Below, piece after piece: positions 1-7,505 of a stretch of DNA of 28,033 nt; the first letter of the stretch is position 1, and the number at the start of each line of letters is the position of its first letter. The stretch spans positions 1-28,033 of the forward strand of contig JASGEH010000079.1 of assembly GCA_047606565.1 (NCBI GenBank). Direction: 5' to 3'. Source of the DNA: Comamonas_F sp047606565 (GTDB lineage: Bacteria; Pseudomonadota; Gammaproteobacteria; Burkholderiales; Burkholderiaceae_C). The notes beneath the pieces are model-generated. The model ran no database searches. It was not told the DNA's origin and was given only the letters and a program-made list of their open reading frames with translations. Both the position numbers and the translations under genes were made by a program.

Positions 1-158
1 CCTCGATCGAGCAGTTCGTGCGCCAGCAAGTGCCGCAGTCCCGGCGCATCGAGCTGTGCTACGACACCCGCCACATCGTGGTCCGCCGCGACGGCCCGCC
101 ACTGGCCGAAAGCTGCCAGCCGGAAGCCGGCGACGAAGTGATCGCGCTCGGCGGCTGA
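1..158 (+). CDS. 3' end of an unidentified gene (partial)
   Basis: An open frame runs in from the left edge (first full codon at 3) and stops with TGA at 156-158, giving about 51 C-terminal residues. The tail is hydrophilic and ends GDEVIALGG. That ending resembles the last strand of small regulatory domains such as TrkA-C, but this is only an impression. No start, signal peptide or catalytic motif is visible. The next gene starts 110 bp downstream behind its own palindrome, so the two are probably not translationally coupled. I do not recognise the family. Confidence 0.55.
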   Translation, partial: SIEQFVRQQVPQSRRIELCYDTRHIVVRRDGPPLAESCQPEAGDEVIALGG

Positions 159-220
159 ACGCGTTCTGAAACCAGGGCTCGGGATTTCTCTAGCAGACAG
201 CCCCAGGGCACGATGTCAGA

Positions 221-250
221 CTGGAAATGTACTCGTTCGTACATTTCCAG
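221..250. promoter_or_regulatory. Perfect 11-bp-arm palindrome, candidate repressor operator
   Basis: The left arm CTGGAAATGTA (221-231) and the right arm TACATTTCCAG (240-250) are exact reverse complements around an 8-bp centre. The right arm ends 18 bp before the ATG of the hydrolase gene. There is no T-run after it, so it is not a classic terminator. Size, symmetry and placement fit an operator for a dimeric repressor (TetR-type sites look like this). In the mRNA it could also fold next to the ribosome-binding region. No regulator gene is visible nearby. Confidence 0.5.
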
Positions 251-268
251 CCACACCCTGTTTCCTGC

Positions 269-2338
269 ATGAAATCCCCCCTCAAGCCGACCCGCCTGCT
301 GCCGTGCCTGGCCCTCTCCACCCTGGCGGTCCTGGCCGCCGGCTGCGTCCACCCGCCCGGCCAGGACGTCGCCGGCACGGCTGCCCACCCGGCCCAGGCC
401 CAGGCACGCGCGCAGGCCGCGCGCATCGAGACACTGGAGATCACCCGCCGCGAGCCCGCCTTCGCGGCCACCGCCTTCGGCGACGTCGGCGTCTATGAGC
501 GGATCACCGGCATCGCCACGGTGGCGCTGGACCCGCGTGCGCCCGCCAATCAGGCGATCGCGGACCTGGCCCTGGCCGCCGATGCCGACGGCCTGGTGCG
601 CTACCAGGCGGATGTGGTGATGCTGCGCCCCCGGGATCTGTCGAAATCGTCGCGCACGCTGATCGTCGACATCCCGAACCGGGGCAACAAGCTGGCGCTG
701 ATGCGCCTGAACGATGGCGCCAACCAGTTCGACACAGCCGAACAGGCCGGCAACGGCTGGGCCATGCGCCAGGGGCACGTGCTGCTGTGGATCGGCTGGC
801 AAGGCGACGTGCCGCTGGGCCAGGCCGGCCAGACCGTGGGCACCCGCTTCCCGGTGGCGCGCGAGGGCGGCCGCGCCATCGTCGGGACCAGCCGCGAGGA
901 GTTCATCTTCGACGACACGGCGGCCGTGAGCCGGGCGCGCCTGACCTACCCGGCCGTCGCCGCCGAAATGCCGCGCGCGATCCTGACGGTCGCCGCCACG
1001 CCGGATGCGCCGCCACGCGTACTACCGCCCAGCGACTGGCGATTCCTCGACGAGCGCCAGATCGAAATCCGCCGACCGCCCGACGCCGACGGCGGCGCCA
1101 TCTATACCCTGAGCTACCAGGCCCGAGACCCCGTGGTCATGGGCCTGGGCCTGGCGGCGCTGCGCGACATCGGCAGCTTCATCCGCAGCGGCCAGGCAGA
1201 TGCCGCCGGCCACGCGGGCTGGCTGGCCGAGGCGCCCCCCTCGACCGCCATCGCCATGGGCATCTCGCAGTCAGGCCGGTTCCTGCGCGACTTCATCTGG
1301 CAGGGCTTCAACACCGATGTGCAGGGCCGGCCGGTGTTCGAGGGCGCCATGCCCATCATCGCCGGCTCGCGCAAGACCTACACCAACGTCCGCTGGGCCC
1401 AGCCGGGACGCTACTCGCGCCAGCACGAAGATCACCGGTTCTACGGCGACCAGTTCCCGTTCAGCTACGCCACCACGACCGACCCCGTCTCCCACAGGAC
1501 CGACGGCATTTTCAAGCAATGCACGGCCGCCCGGAACTGCCCGAAGACGTTGCACGTCGACAGCAGCCTGGAGTTCTGGCAAGCCCGCTCCTCGCTGCTC
1601 GTCACCGACGGCCTGGGGCGCGCGATCCCGGTGCCCGACAACGTCCGGCTCTACCTCATGGGCAGCACCCAACACGGCCCGGCCGCCCAGCCCAGCCGCG
1701 GCATCTGCCAGACGCTGTCCAACCCCGCCCAGCAATCGGCGACGGTCCGGGCGCTGCTGGATCGGCTGGTCCAGTGGACCACGCAGGGTCGCCCGCCACC
1801 CGAGTCAGCCTACCCCTCAGTCGCCGACCACACGCTGGCCGCGCCCGACCGGCAGGCTGTCGGTTTTCCCGACCTGTCAGCGATCGGCGTGGCCTTTCCC
1901 CGCCAGCTCAATACGCTGGCGCTGACCGACCCCACCCGCGCAAACGCCCAAGCCGACCCCGGCAAGACCTACCGAATCCTGGTGCCCACCACCAATGCCG
2001 ACGGCATCGACGCCGCCGCCATCCTCGCACCCGAAGTCCAACTCCCGCTGGCCACGCACACCGGCTGGGCCCTGCGCGCCCAGGGCTTTGCCCAGGGCCA
2101 GCTCTGCAACCTCAACGGCTCCATGATCCCGCTGGCCCCAACCCAAGCCGCACGCCTGGCCGCACACGACCCCCGCCCCGCGCTGGCGGAGCGCTACAAG
2201 AGCAAGTCGGACTACCTGCTGCAGACCAACACCGTGGCGGAGCAGCTCTTTGAACAGGGCTATTTGCTTGAAGAAGACATCGTGCGCGCGGTGGCCGATG
2301 CTAAGAAGCGGGTGGCGGCGACGGCCTTGCCCGATTGA
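269..2338 (+). CDS. Alpha/beta hydrolase domain lipoprotein (Abhydrolase_10-like)
   Basis: The product is a predicted secreted or outer-membrane hydrolase of about 689 residues. I start it at the ATG at 269, because that start gives a lipoprotein signal: basic residues, a hydrophobic stretch, then LAAGC with Cys26 as the probable lipidated residue. An in-frame ATG at 227 lies inside the palindrome and would bury the signal. Around residues 331-336 the sequence GISQSGRF is the nucleophile-elbow motif typical of the alpha/beta hydrolase domain family PF20091; Ser333 or Ser335 is the likely nucleophile. The downstream block with FEGAMPIIAGSRK also fits that family. Substrates for the family are mostly unknown, so no reaction is assigned. 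It stands alone: the next feature, tRNA-Ser, is on the other strand. A palindrome lies just upstream and may control it. Confidence 0.8.
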   Translation: MKSPLKPTRLLPCLALSTLAVLAAGCVHPPGQDVAGTAAHPAQAQARAQAARIETLEITRREPAFAATAFGDVGVYERITGIATVALDPRAPANQAIADLALAADADGLVRYQADVVMLRPRDLSKSSRTLIVDIPNRGNKLALMRLNDGANQFDTAEQAGNGWAMRQGHVLLWIGWQGDVPLGQAGQTVGTRFPVAREGGRAIVGTSREEFIFDDTAAVSRARLTYPAVAAEMPRAILTVAATPDAPPRVLPPSDWRFLDERQIEIRRPPDADGGAIYTLSYQARDPVVMGLGLAALRDIGSFIRSGQADAAGHAGWLAEAPPSTAIAMGISQSGRFLRDFIWQGFNTDVQGRPVFEGAMPIIAGSRKTYTNVRWAQPGRYSRQHEDHRFYGDQFPFSYATTTDPVSHRTDGIFKQCTAARNCPKTLHVDSSLEFWQARSSLLVTDGLGRAIPVPDNVRLYLMGSTQHGPAAQPSRGICQTLSNPAQQSATVRALLDRLVQWTTQGRPPPESAYPSVADHTLAAPDRQAVGFPDLSAIGVAFPRQLNTLALTDPTRANAQADPGKTYRILVPTTNADGIDAAAILAPEVQLPLATHTGWALRAQGFAQGQLCNLNGSMIPLAPTQAARLAAHDPRPALAERYKSKSDYLLQTNTVAEQLFEQGYLLEEDIVRAVADAKKRVAATALPD

Positions 2339-2391
2339 CAGCCTGCACCAGAGTCAGGCGAGCAGCCAGTCCAACGGCGTATAGCCCTTGC

Positions 2392-2481
2392 TGGCGGAAG
2401 GTCAGGGATTCGAACCCTGGAGTGCCTCGCGGCACCGCCGGTTTTCAAGACCGGTGCATTCAACCGCTCTGCCAACCTTCC
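2392..2481 (-). tRNA. tRNA-Ser (anticodon UGA)
   Basis: Read on the minus strand, the 90-nt gene has acceptor arms GGAAGGT and ACCTTCC, discriminator G and an encoded CCA. The anticodon loop CTTGAAA gives anticodon TGA. A long variable arm, expected for class II tRNA-Ser, and the T-loop GTTCGAATC are present. It lies 99 bp downstream of the EamA gene stop, in the same orientation. No duplicated 3' end is visible nearby, so there is no sign that it serves as an integration site here. Confidence 0.96.
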
Positions 2482-2536
2482 ATTGTGCGGTTCCAAGGTG
2501 GGCCGGCATAGTGCCCGGCAACCTCGAAGCGGCCCG

Positions 2537-2542
2537 AGTATA
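2537..2542 (-). promoter_or_regulatory. Possible -10 element for tRNA-Ser
   Basis: On the minus strand TATACT lies about 55 bp upstream of the mature tRNA-Ser 5' end and is followed by a GC-rich discriminator. No convincing -35 hexamer lies 16-18 bp further upstream, so this is a weak call. The tRNA could instead be transcribed from the EamA operon. Confidence 0.3.
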
Positions 2543-2580
2543 CCGACAAGATGCCGCCTGCCGGCCGCTCGCTGCCGGCC

Positions 2581-3480
2581 TCAGCGGTCGCTCCGGCGTG
2601 GACGCCAGCGATCCAGCCATGCCAGCCGCAGCAGGCCGGTGGAAAGCATGGTGCCAAGCACGACGACGGCGCCGCAACCCAGCATGAAGGCGGTCAGGGT
2701 CTCGCTGAGCAGCAGCGTGCCGGTCAGGAGGGCGAATACCGGGATCAGGAAGGTCACCGTCAGCGTGCGTGCCGAGCCGATGCGCTCGATCAGCCGGAAG
2801 AACAGCACGTAGGCGAATCCGGTGCACAACACGCCCACGCAGATGACCGCCAGCCAGGCCGGTGCGCCAGGCGGGTGCTGAGGCAGCAGCCAGATCGCGG
2901 GCAAGACCAGCGCGGCGCTGCTGGCCAGCAAGGTGCCACCGGCGATCGCCAGGCTGGAGACCTGTTTGAGGTAGCGCTGCGTGTAGCACGCGCCCACGCC
3001 GTACATCAGCGGCGCGCCCAGGCAGACCAACATGGACAGCCACGCGCCACCCTGCAGCCCATCGAGCCCGTTCCAGGCCAGGGCCGTGACGCCGACGAAA
3101 CCCACGAACAGCCCCAGCATGCGCGATGGCGCGAGTTGCTCGCGCAGCCAGGCCCAGGCGATCACCGCGCCGAACAGTGGCGTGGTCGCGTTCAGGATGG
3201 AGGCCAGGCCGGTCGGCAGCGACTGCAGCGCATAGGCGTAGAACAGGAAAGGCAGCGTGGGGTTGACCAGCCCGGCGATGGCGATCGCCCGCCAGTGGCG
3301 CCGCAGCACCGGCCCCTGGCGGCGCGCCACCAGCCATGGCAGCAGCGTGGCGGCGGCGATGATCACCCGCAGCGCGACCGTGGGGACCACGCCCCAGCCC
3401 TGCACGGACAGCTGCATGAAAAGAAACGACGTGCCCCAGACGGCCGCCAGCAGGAGGTATTCGAAGAACCAGGCGGGCAT
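2581..3480 (-). CDS. EamA/DMT-family inner-membrane transporter
   Basis: The 299-residue protein is almost wholly hydrophobic and fits the ten-helix drug/metabolite transporter fold with two EamA repeats. The N-terminus contains AAVWGTSFLFMQ, the usual start of EamA repeat 1. The second repeat begins around residue 150 and contains CTGFAYVLFFRLIERIG, characteristic of this superfamily. Members export amino acids, metabolites or drugs; the substrate cannot be read from the sequence. It starts 26 bp after the lgt stop on the same strand, so it is probably co-transcribed with lgt and reads on towards tRNA-Ser. The C-terminus is Arg/Trp-rich and cytoplasmic. Confidence 0.9.
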   Translation of the reverse strand: MPAWFFEYLLLAAVWGTSFLFMQLSVQGWGVVPTVALRVIIAAATLLPWLVARRQGPVLRRHWRAIAIAGLVNPTLPFLFYAYALQSLPTGLASILNATTPLFGAVIAWAWLREQLAPSRMLGLFVGFVGVTALAWNGLDGLQGGAWLSMLVCLGAPLMYGVGACYTQRYLKQVSSLAIAGGTLLASSAALVLPAIWLLPQHPPGAPAWLAVICVGVLCTGFAYVLFFRLIERIGSARTLTVTFLIPVFALLTGTLLLSETLTAFMLGCGAVVVLGTMLSTGLLRLAWLDRWRPRRSDR

Positions 3481-3506
3481 CGCGACTCAGCCAGCCATAG
3501 CGGCGC

Positions 3507-4316
3507 TCAGCGCCGGCCGCCCAGGGCCTGGCGGCGCGACCAGCCCCACAGCGCGGCGCCGGCCAGGATCATCGGCAGGCACAGCCATTGGCCCATGCTC
3601 ATGTTGAGCGCGAGCAGCCCCAGGTAGCTGTCGGGCTCGCGGAAGTACTCGGCGATGAAGCGGAAGACCCCATAGCCCACCAGGAAGGCCGCCGACACCT
3701 CGCCCGTGTGGCGCGGCTTGCGCGCGTACAGCCACAGCAGCACGAACAGCAGCAGGCCTTCGAGCAGGAACTGGTAGATCTGCGAGGGATGGCGTGGCAG
3801 CGGCGATCCGCTTTGCGGAAACACCATGGCCCAGGGCAGCGACGGGTCGGCAAAGCGGCCCCACAGCTCGCCGTTGATGAAGTTGCCCAGCCGCCCGGCG
3901 GCCAGACCCAGCGGCACACAGGGGGCGATCAGGTCGGTCACCTGCGCCCACGGCCGGCGGTGCGCGCGCGCATACAGGACCATGGCGACGATCACGCCCA
4001 GCATGCCGCCATGAAAGCTCATGCCGCCATGCCAGACGTAGAGGATCTCCAACGGATGCGACAGGTAGTAGGCCGGCTGGTAGAACAGGCAAAAGCCCAG
4101 CCGCCCACCCAGCACCACGCCCAGCACGCCCCAGAACAGCATATCCTCGATGTCGCGCCGCTGCCAGCCCAACGCGGCATAGGGCTGCTGGCGCGTGCGC
4201 AGGGTGCCAAAGACAACGAACAGCACGAAGGCGACCAAGTACATCAGACCGTACCAGTGGATGGCCAGCGGGCCGACCTGGACGGCCACGGGATCGAATT
4301 GGGGATGAATCAGCAT
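3507..4316 (-). CDS. lgt: Prolipoprotein diacylglyceryl transferase Lgt
   Basis: This inner-membrane enzyme transfers diacylglycerol from phosphatidylglycerol to the lipobox cysteine of prolipoproteins, the first step of lipoprotein maturation. The 269-residue length is normal. The HGGMSFHGG motif has its first His at residue 96 and the conserved HGG at 102-104. The Lgt signature GRLGNFINGE spans 141-150, with Arg142, Asn145 and Glu150 matching essential positions of the E. coli enzyme. HPSQIYQ at 176-182 matches another conserved block, with Gln where many homologues have Glu. Seven membrane segments are plausible. It is followed after 26 bp by the EamA gene. Confidence 0.96.
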   Translation of the reverse strand: MLIHPQFDPVAVQVGPLAIHWYGLMYLVAFVLFVVFGTLRTRQQPYAALGWQRRDIEDMLFWGVLGVVLGGRLGFCLFYQPAYYLSHPLEILYVWHGGMSFHGGMLGVIVAMVLYARAHRRPWAQVTDLIAPCVPLGLAAGRLGNFINGELWGRFADPSLPWAMVFPQSGSPLPRHPSQIYQFLLEGLLLFVLLWLYARKPRHTGEVSAAFLVGYGVFRFIAEYFREPDSYLGLLALNMSMGQWLCLPMILAGAALWGWSRRQALGGRR

Positions 4317-4393
4317 GCGCGCATTGTGCCCAAGAACCCGTGGCGAGCTGCGCTCGGCCTGGCGTAGACGACGGGCCGCTCCACTGCCTTGTG

Positions 4394-4855
4394 CTACAGG
4401 AAATCGGGCGACTGCACGGTCAGCAGGACAGTCTGGCCGTGGCCCTCACGCTCGCGGTGGCGCAGCCACCAGACCGCGCCCTTGCGAATCGAGCAATCCG
4501 CCACTGGCCAGCCCATCACGCGCGCCACGGCCTGCCCCAACATGGGCTGGTGCCCGACGACCAGTACAGGAGCCCGCGAGGCCGGCCATTGCGCGAGGTC
4601 GAGCAAATCCTGGACCTGGCCGTCGGGCAGCAGTTCGGCACGGCGCTTGAACTTGCGGCCCAGGGCCTTGGCAGTCTGCTCGGTGCGCACGGCCGGGCTG
4701 CACAGAATACGCACGCCTTCGGGCAATTGCCGGTCCAGCCACGCGGCCATGCGGCTGGCCTGCTTTTCGCCGCGCGGCGTGAGGATGCGCTGCTCGTCCT
4801 CGATGTCCTCGGCGGCTTCCTGGGCTTCGGCATGGCGCCACAAAATCAGATCCAT
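4394..4855 (-). CDS. sixA: Phosphohistidine phosphatase SixA
   Basis: This is a small cytoplasmic histidine-phosphatase-superfamily enzyme of 153 residues, the size of E. coli SixA. The catalytic RHA motif (Arg7-His8-Ala9) follows immediately after the N-terminal strand. A second conserved His appears in VVGHQPMLGQ in the C-terminal half. Family members remove phosphate from phosphohistidine; E. coli SixA acts on the nitrogen phosphotransferase protein NPr. The target here is inferred. The gene starts 16 bp after the olsB stop behind a GGAG ribosome-binding site, so it is probably co-transcribed with olsB and may share its Pho-type control. Confidence 0.9.
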   Translation of the reverse strand: MDLILWRHAEAQEAAEDIEDEQRILTPRGEKQASRMAAWLDRQLPEGVRILCSPAVRTEQTAKALGRKFKRRAELLPDGQVQDLLDLAQWPASRAPVLVVGHQPMLGQAVARVMGWPVADCSIRKGAVWWLRHREREGHGQTVLLTVQSPDFL

Positions 4856-4871
4856 GGGTCTCCGTGTCTAT

Positions 4872-5708
4872 TCAAGTCGGCTTGATGAAATGCCGCCGGT
4901 AGCGAGGCGCCAGGTCCTCGAGCTTCATGAGCATGGGCAGGTCGGCGGTGTTGAAGTCCGGGTCCCAGGCCGGGGCGCCCAGGATGCGCGTACCCAGCCG
5001 TAGATAGCCCTTGATGAGCGCCGGCGGCTCGGCGGCCAGGCCGGCCGGCATGGTGCGCAGCAACTCGTCGACCGGCAGCGGCAGGCGCGGGCGGACGTGG
5101 TATTCGATGGGCGCGAGGTGGCTGGCGCTGAGCTGCTGCCAGATGCGCGCTGCCGCATGGCCGCCCGACGCGCCGCCGGGGCCGGCCAGCATGGGGATGC
5201 TGGCGCAGCCCATCATGACGTCCAGCCCATTGCGCGTCATGAATTCGGCCAGCGCCCCCCACAGCGCCATGATGACCGCGCCTTGGCGGTAGTCGCGGTG
5301 CACGCAGCTGCGGCCCAGCTCGACCATGCGGTGGCGCAGCAGGCGCAGGCGGGTGAGGTCGAACTCCGTGTCGCTATAGGTGCTGCCGGCGCGCCGCGCC
5401 TGGGCCGGCGTGAGCACGCGGTAGGTGCCGATCACCTCGCCACTGTCCTGCTCGATCACCAGCAGATGCTCGCAATAGTCATCGAAGGTATCCACGTCGT
5501 GGCCGGGCAGCTTGTTGGACAGGCGAGCGCCCATCTCCAGCGCGAAGACGTCGTGGCGCAGGCGTTGAGCGGCGCGCACATCGTCGAGATGGCGGGCCCA
5601 GACGACCCGCAGATCCAGCGCCGCTGGGGCGCGCGGCGCGGCTGCGCCTGCAAAGCCGGTGCCGTCCGTGCGCCCCAGGATGGCTGAGGAGAGATGAGAC
5701 TGGTTCAT
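4872..5708 (-). CDS. olsB: GNAT-family L-ornithine N-alpha-acyltransferase (OlsB-like)
   Basis: Proteins of this family (PF13444) acylate the alpha-amino group of ornithine to form lyso-ornithine lipid, a phosphorus-free membrane lipid. I start at the ATG at 5708, which has AGGAG eight bases upstream and gives 278 residues; the open frame extends further up but lacks a good start. The fold begins with RLRHDVFALEMGA (residues 49-61). The acyl-donor-binding block ELGRSCVHRDYRQGA lies near 130-144. No OlsA (PlsC-type O-acyltransferase) gene is in the window, so the second step must be encoded elsewhere. Related members of the family have other roles, so the exact substrate is inferred. Four PhoB-box-like 7-mers lie 43 bp upstream, fitting the known induction of ornithine lipids by phosphate limitation. 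Confidence 0.8.
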   Translation of the reverse strand: MNQSHLSSAILGRTDGTGFAGAAAPRAPAALDLRVVWARHLDDVRAAQRLRHDVFALEMGARLSNKLPGHDVDTFDDYCEHLLVIEQDSGEVIGTYRVLTPAQARRAGSTYSDTEFDLTRLRLLRHRMVELGRSCVHRDYRQGAVIMALWGALAEFMTRNGLDVMMGCASIPMLAGPGGASGGHAAARIWQQLSASHLAPIEYHVRPRLPLPVDELLRTMPAGLAAEPPALIKGYLRLGTRILGAPAWDPDFNTADLPMLMKLEDLAPRYRRHFIKPT

Positions 5709-5750
5709 GCTTGGGCTCCTGTTGTTTGCCCGCCAGTCTGCGACCTGGTC

Positions 5751-5790
5751 ATGACTCAGGCATGACCGGAGCACGTCACTTTCATGACAA
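5751..5790 (-). promoter_or_regulatory. Tandem Pho box upstream of olsB
   Basis: On the minus strand four 7-mers occur at exact 11-bp intervals: TTGTCAT (5790-5784), GTGACGT (5779-5773), CGGTCAT (5768-5762) and GAGTCAT (5757-5751), separated by 4-bp spacers. The PhoB box is a pair of CTGTCAT-like 7-mers with 4-bp spacers, an 11-bp period. Three of the four units keep GTCAT and the second is degenerate. The array lies in the 133-bp gap between ppk2 and olsB. The -10 element is not clear; CAGACT, 10 bp beyond the last unit, is the best candidate. Confidence 0.65.
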
Positions 5791-5841
5791 AACTCATGCG
5801 TGGCAGCTCCCATGCCTCCCCCCGCGCGGCCGGCCACGCGA

Positions 5842-6771
5842 TCAATAGATGCCGGGCACGATCATGTGGTCCGGCACCGGCTCGCGGTGATAGTCCTTGT
5901 GGCGCACCCGCTCGGGCAGCACCACGGGGTCGTGCGGCACGTCGTGGTAAGGCATTTGCGTGAGCAGGTGGGCGATGCAGTTGAGCCGCGCCTTCTTCTT
6001 GTCGACCGCTTGCACGATCCACCACGGCGCCTCGGGGATGTTGGTGCGCTCGAACATGATCTCCTTGGCCTTGGTGTAGGCCTCCCAGCGGCGGCGCGAC
6101 TCCAGGTCCATGGGGCTCAATTTCCACTGTTTGAGTGGATCGTGCATGCGACCGAGAAAACGCAGGTGCTGCTCCTCGTCGGTGATCGAGAACCAGTACT
6201 TGACGATCTTGATGCCCGAACGCACCAGCATGCGCTCGAAGGCCGGCGCGTCCTGGAAGAACTGCTCGTACTCGTCTTCCGAGCAAAAGCCCATGACGCG
6301 CTCCACCCCCGCGCGGTTGTACCAGCTGCGGTCGAACAGCACCATCTCGCCAGCAGCCGGCAGGTGCGCCGCGTAGCGCTGGAAATACCACTGCGTGCGC
6401 TCGCGGTCGTTGGGCGCCGGCAGCGCCGCCACGCGGCAGACGCGCGGATTGAGGCGCTGCGTGATGCGCTTGATCGCGCCGCCCTTGCCCGCCGCGTCGC
6501 GCCCCTCGAAAATGATGACCAGCTTCTGGCGCTTTTCCACCACCCAGTCCTGCAGCTTGACCAGTTCGCCCTGCAGGCGGAACAGCTCGCGGAAATAGCG
6601 CTGGCGGTCCAGCTCGATCTGGCGTTCCTGCTCGCTGCTCAAGGGCCCGCGCCCGTAGTCGTAGACGTTGTCCTCGGCCTCCAGCTCCAACTCTTCGTCG
6701 TAGCTGTCCAGCAGATCCTGGCGGATCCGCAGCATCATCTCTCGCTCATCGGGAATCGTGGGCTGATTCAT
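5842..6771 (-). CDS. ppk2: Polyphosphate kinase 2 (PPK2)
   Basis: This cytoplasmic kinase transfers phosphate between polyphosphate and nucleotides, mainly making nucleoside triphosphate from polyphosphate. The single-domain protein has 309 residues from the ATG at 6771. The Walker A loop GRDAAGKGG spans residues 90-98 (Lys96). The Walker B/lid region FDRSWYNR spans 146-153 (Asp147). The C-terminal block with PWWIVQAVDKKKARLN is also typical. Upstream in-frame starts exist up to 6861 but would read through the Pho box, so the start at 6771 is preferred. The sequence cannot decide between class I (diphosphate acceptor) and other classes, though one domain and this length fit class I. A Pho box and a well-spaced -10 precede it. 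Confidence 0.93.
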   Translation of the reverse strand: MNQPTIPDEREMMLRIRQDLLDSYDEELELEAEDNVYDYGRGPLSSEQERQIELDRQRYFRELFRLQGELVKLQDWVVEKRQKLVIIFEGRDAAGKGGAIKRITQRLNPRVCRVAALPAPNDRERTQWYFQRYAAHLPAAGEMVLFDRSWYNRAGVERVMGFCSEDEYEQFFQDAPAFERMLVRSGIKIVKYWFSITDEEQHLRFLGRMHDPLKQWKLSPMDLESRRRWEAYTKAKEIMFERTNIPEAPWWIVQAVDKKKARLNCIAHLLTQMPYHDVPHDPVVLPERVRHKDYHREPVPDHMIVPGIY

Positions 6772-6827
6772 GATCGATACATCCGTTTCGTGACAGGGTC
6801 TCGCCGATCGCGCAGGACCGGCCCGGA

Positions 6828-6861
6828 ACGATAAGTCGAAAAAGTGACAAGGACATGACAC
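6828..6861 (-). promoter_or_regulatory. Pho box and -10 element upstream of ppk2
   Basis: On the minus strand GTGTCAT (6861-6855), the spacer GTCC, and TTGTCAC (6850-6844) form an 18-bp PhoB box with six of seven matches to the consensus in each half. Ten bases further on, TATCGT (6833-6828) can serve as the -10. This is the spacing used at PhoB-dependent promoters, where the box replaces the -35. The ppk2 ATG is 56 bp beyond the -10. Confidence 0.72.
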
Positions 6862-6888
6862 ACCCGGACATCACCGCCCCCTGCTGGC

Positions 6889-7368
6889 TCAGTCCCCCAC
6901 CAGCGGCACGGCCGGCGAGAACTTCGCGCGCCGGATGCTGAAAAACGCCTTCACGTTGCGCACATTGGCCTGGCCGGCCAGCACGCGCTGCGAGAACTGC
7001 TGATAGGCCGGCATGTCGCGCACATGAACGATGAGCACGAAATCCGGCCCCGGCGACACCCGGTAGCACTGCTGCACAGCGGCCTCGTCCAGCACCCGCT
7101 GCTCGAAGGCCTGCAGATGTTCGTCGCCCTGGCGGTCCAGGGTGATCTCGATCACCGCCGTCAGGCCATGACCTTGCAAGGCCGCCAGCCGGTCCAGACC
7201 CAGCACGGCAATGCGCGCCGCGATCACCCCATCATCCTCCAGACGCTTGACGCGGCGCAAGCAGGTCGGCGGCGAGATGTTGACCCGCGCGGCCAGCTCC
7301 TGGTTGGTCAGACTGGCATCGACTTGCAACACCGCCAGAATCGCCCGATCAATGGCATCAAAATTCAT
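6889..7368 (-). CDS. Lrp/AsnC-family transcriptional regulator
   Basis: This 159-residue DNA-binding regulator has an N-terminal winged helix-turn-helix (about residues 1-60, with LTNQELAARVNISPPTCLRRVKRLE) and a C-terminal RAM/AsnC ligand-binding domain. The start is the ATG at 7368; a TTG three codons upstream is possible. No Shine-Dalgarno is evident before either, since the upstream DNA is AT-rich. Family members bind amino acids and often repress their own gene and activate or repress neighbours. It is divergent from glmS across a 137-bp AT-rich gap, so it may act there. The target cannot be read from sequence. Confidence 0.92.
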   Translation of the reverse strand: MNFDAIDRAILAVLQVDASLTNQELAARVNISPPTCLRRVKRLEDDGVIAARIAVLGLDRLAALQGHGLTAVIEITLDRQGDEHLQAFEQRVLDEAAVQQCYRVSPGPDFVLIVHVRDMPAYQQFSQRVLAGQANVRNVKAFFSIRRAKFSPAVPLVGD

Positions 7369-7505
7369 ATCAAACAAATGAATGAAATAAAAATTCTCAG
7401 ATTCTTTAATATGAATTTTAATTCCATAAATTATAAAAATAGGAAAACAAATTTCAAATCAATCCGCATAGAGTGCGAACATCCTCCATCCATCCGGAAA
7501 CACCC
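7369..7505. promoter_or_regulatory. AT-rich divergent promoter region between the Lrp-type gene and glmS
   Basis: The first ~90 bp of this 137-bp gap are strikingly AT-rich compared with the surrounding genes. At 7410-7428 there is an imperfect dyad with TATG and CATA ends around an AT-rich centre, the general look of Lrp-family sites. Several TATAA-like elements could be -10 hexamers for either direction (for example around 7429-7437), but none has a clear -35. It is the obvious place for promoters of both genes. Confidence 0.45.

Noticed and set aside
2392..2481. tRNA-Ser as an attachment site of a genomic island
   Set aside because: No integrase gene and no repeat of the tRNA 3' end is visible within the window.
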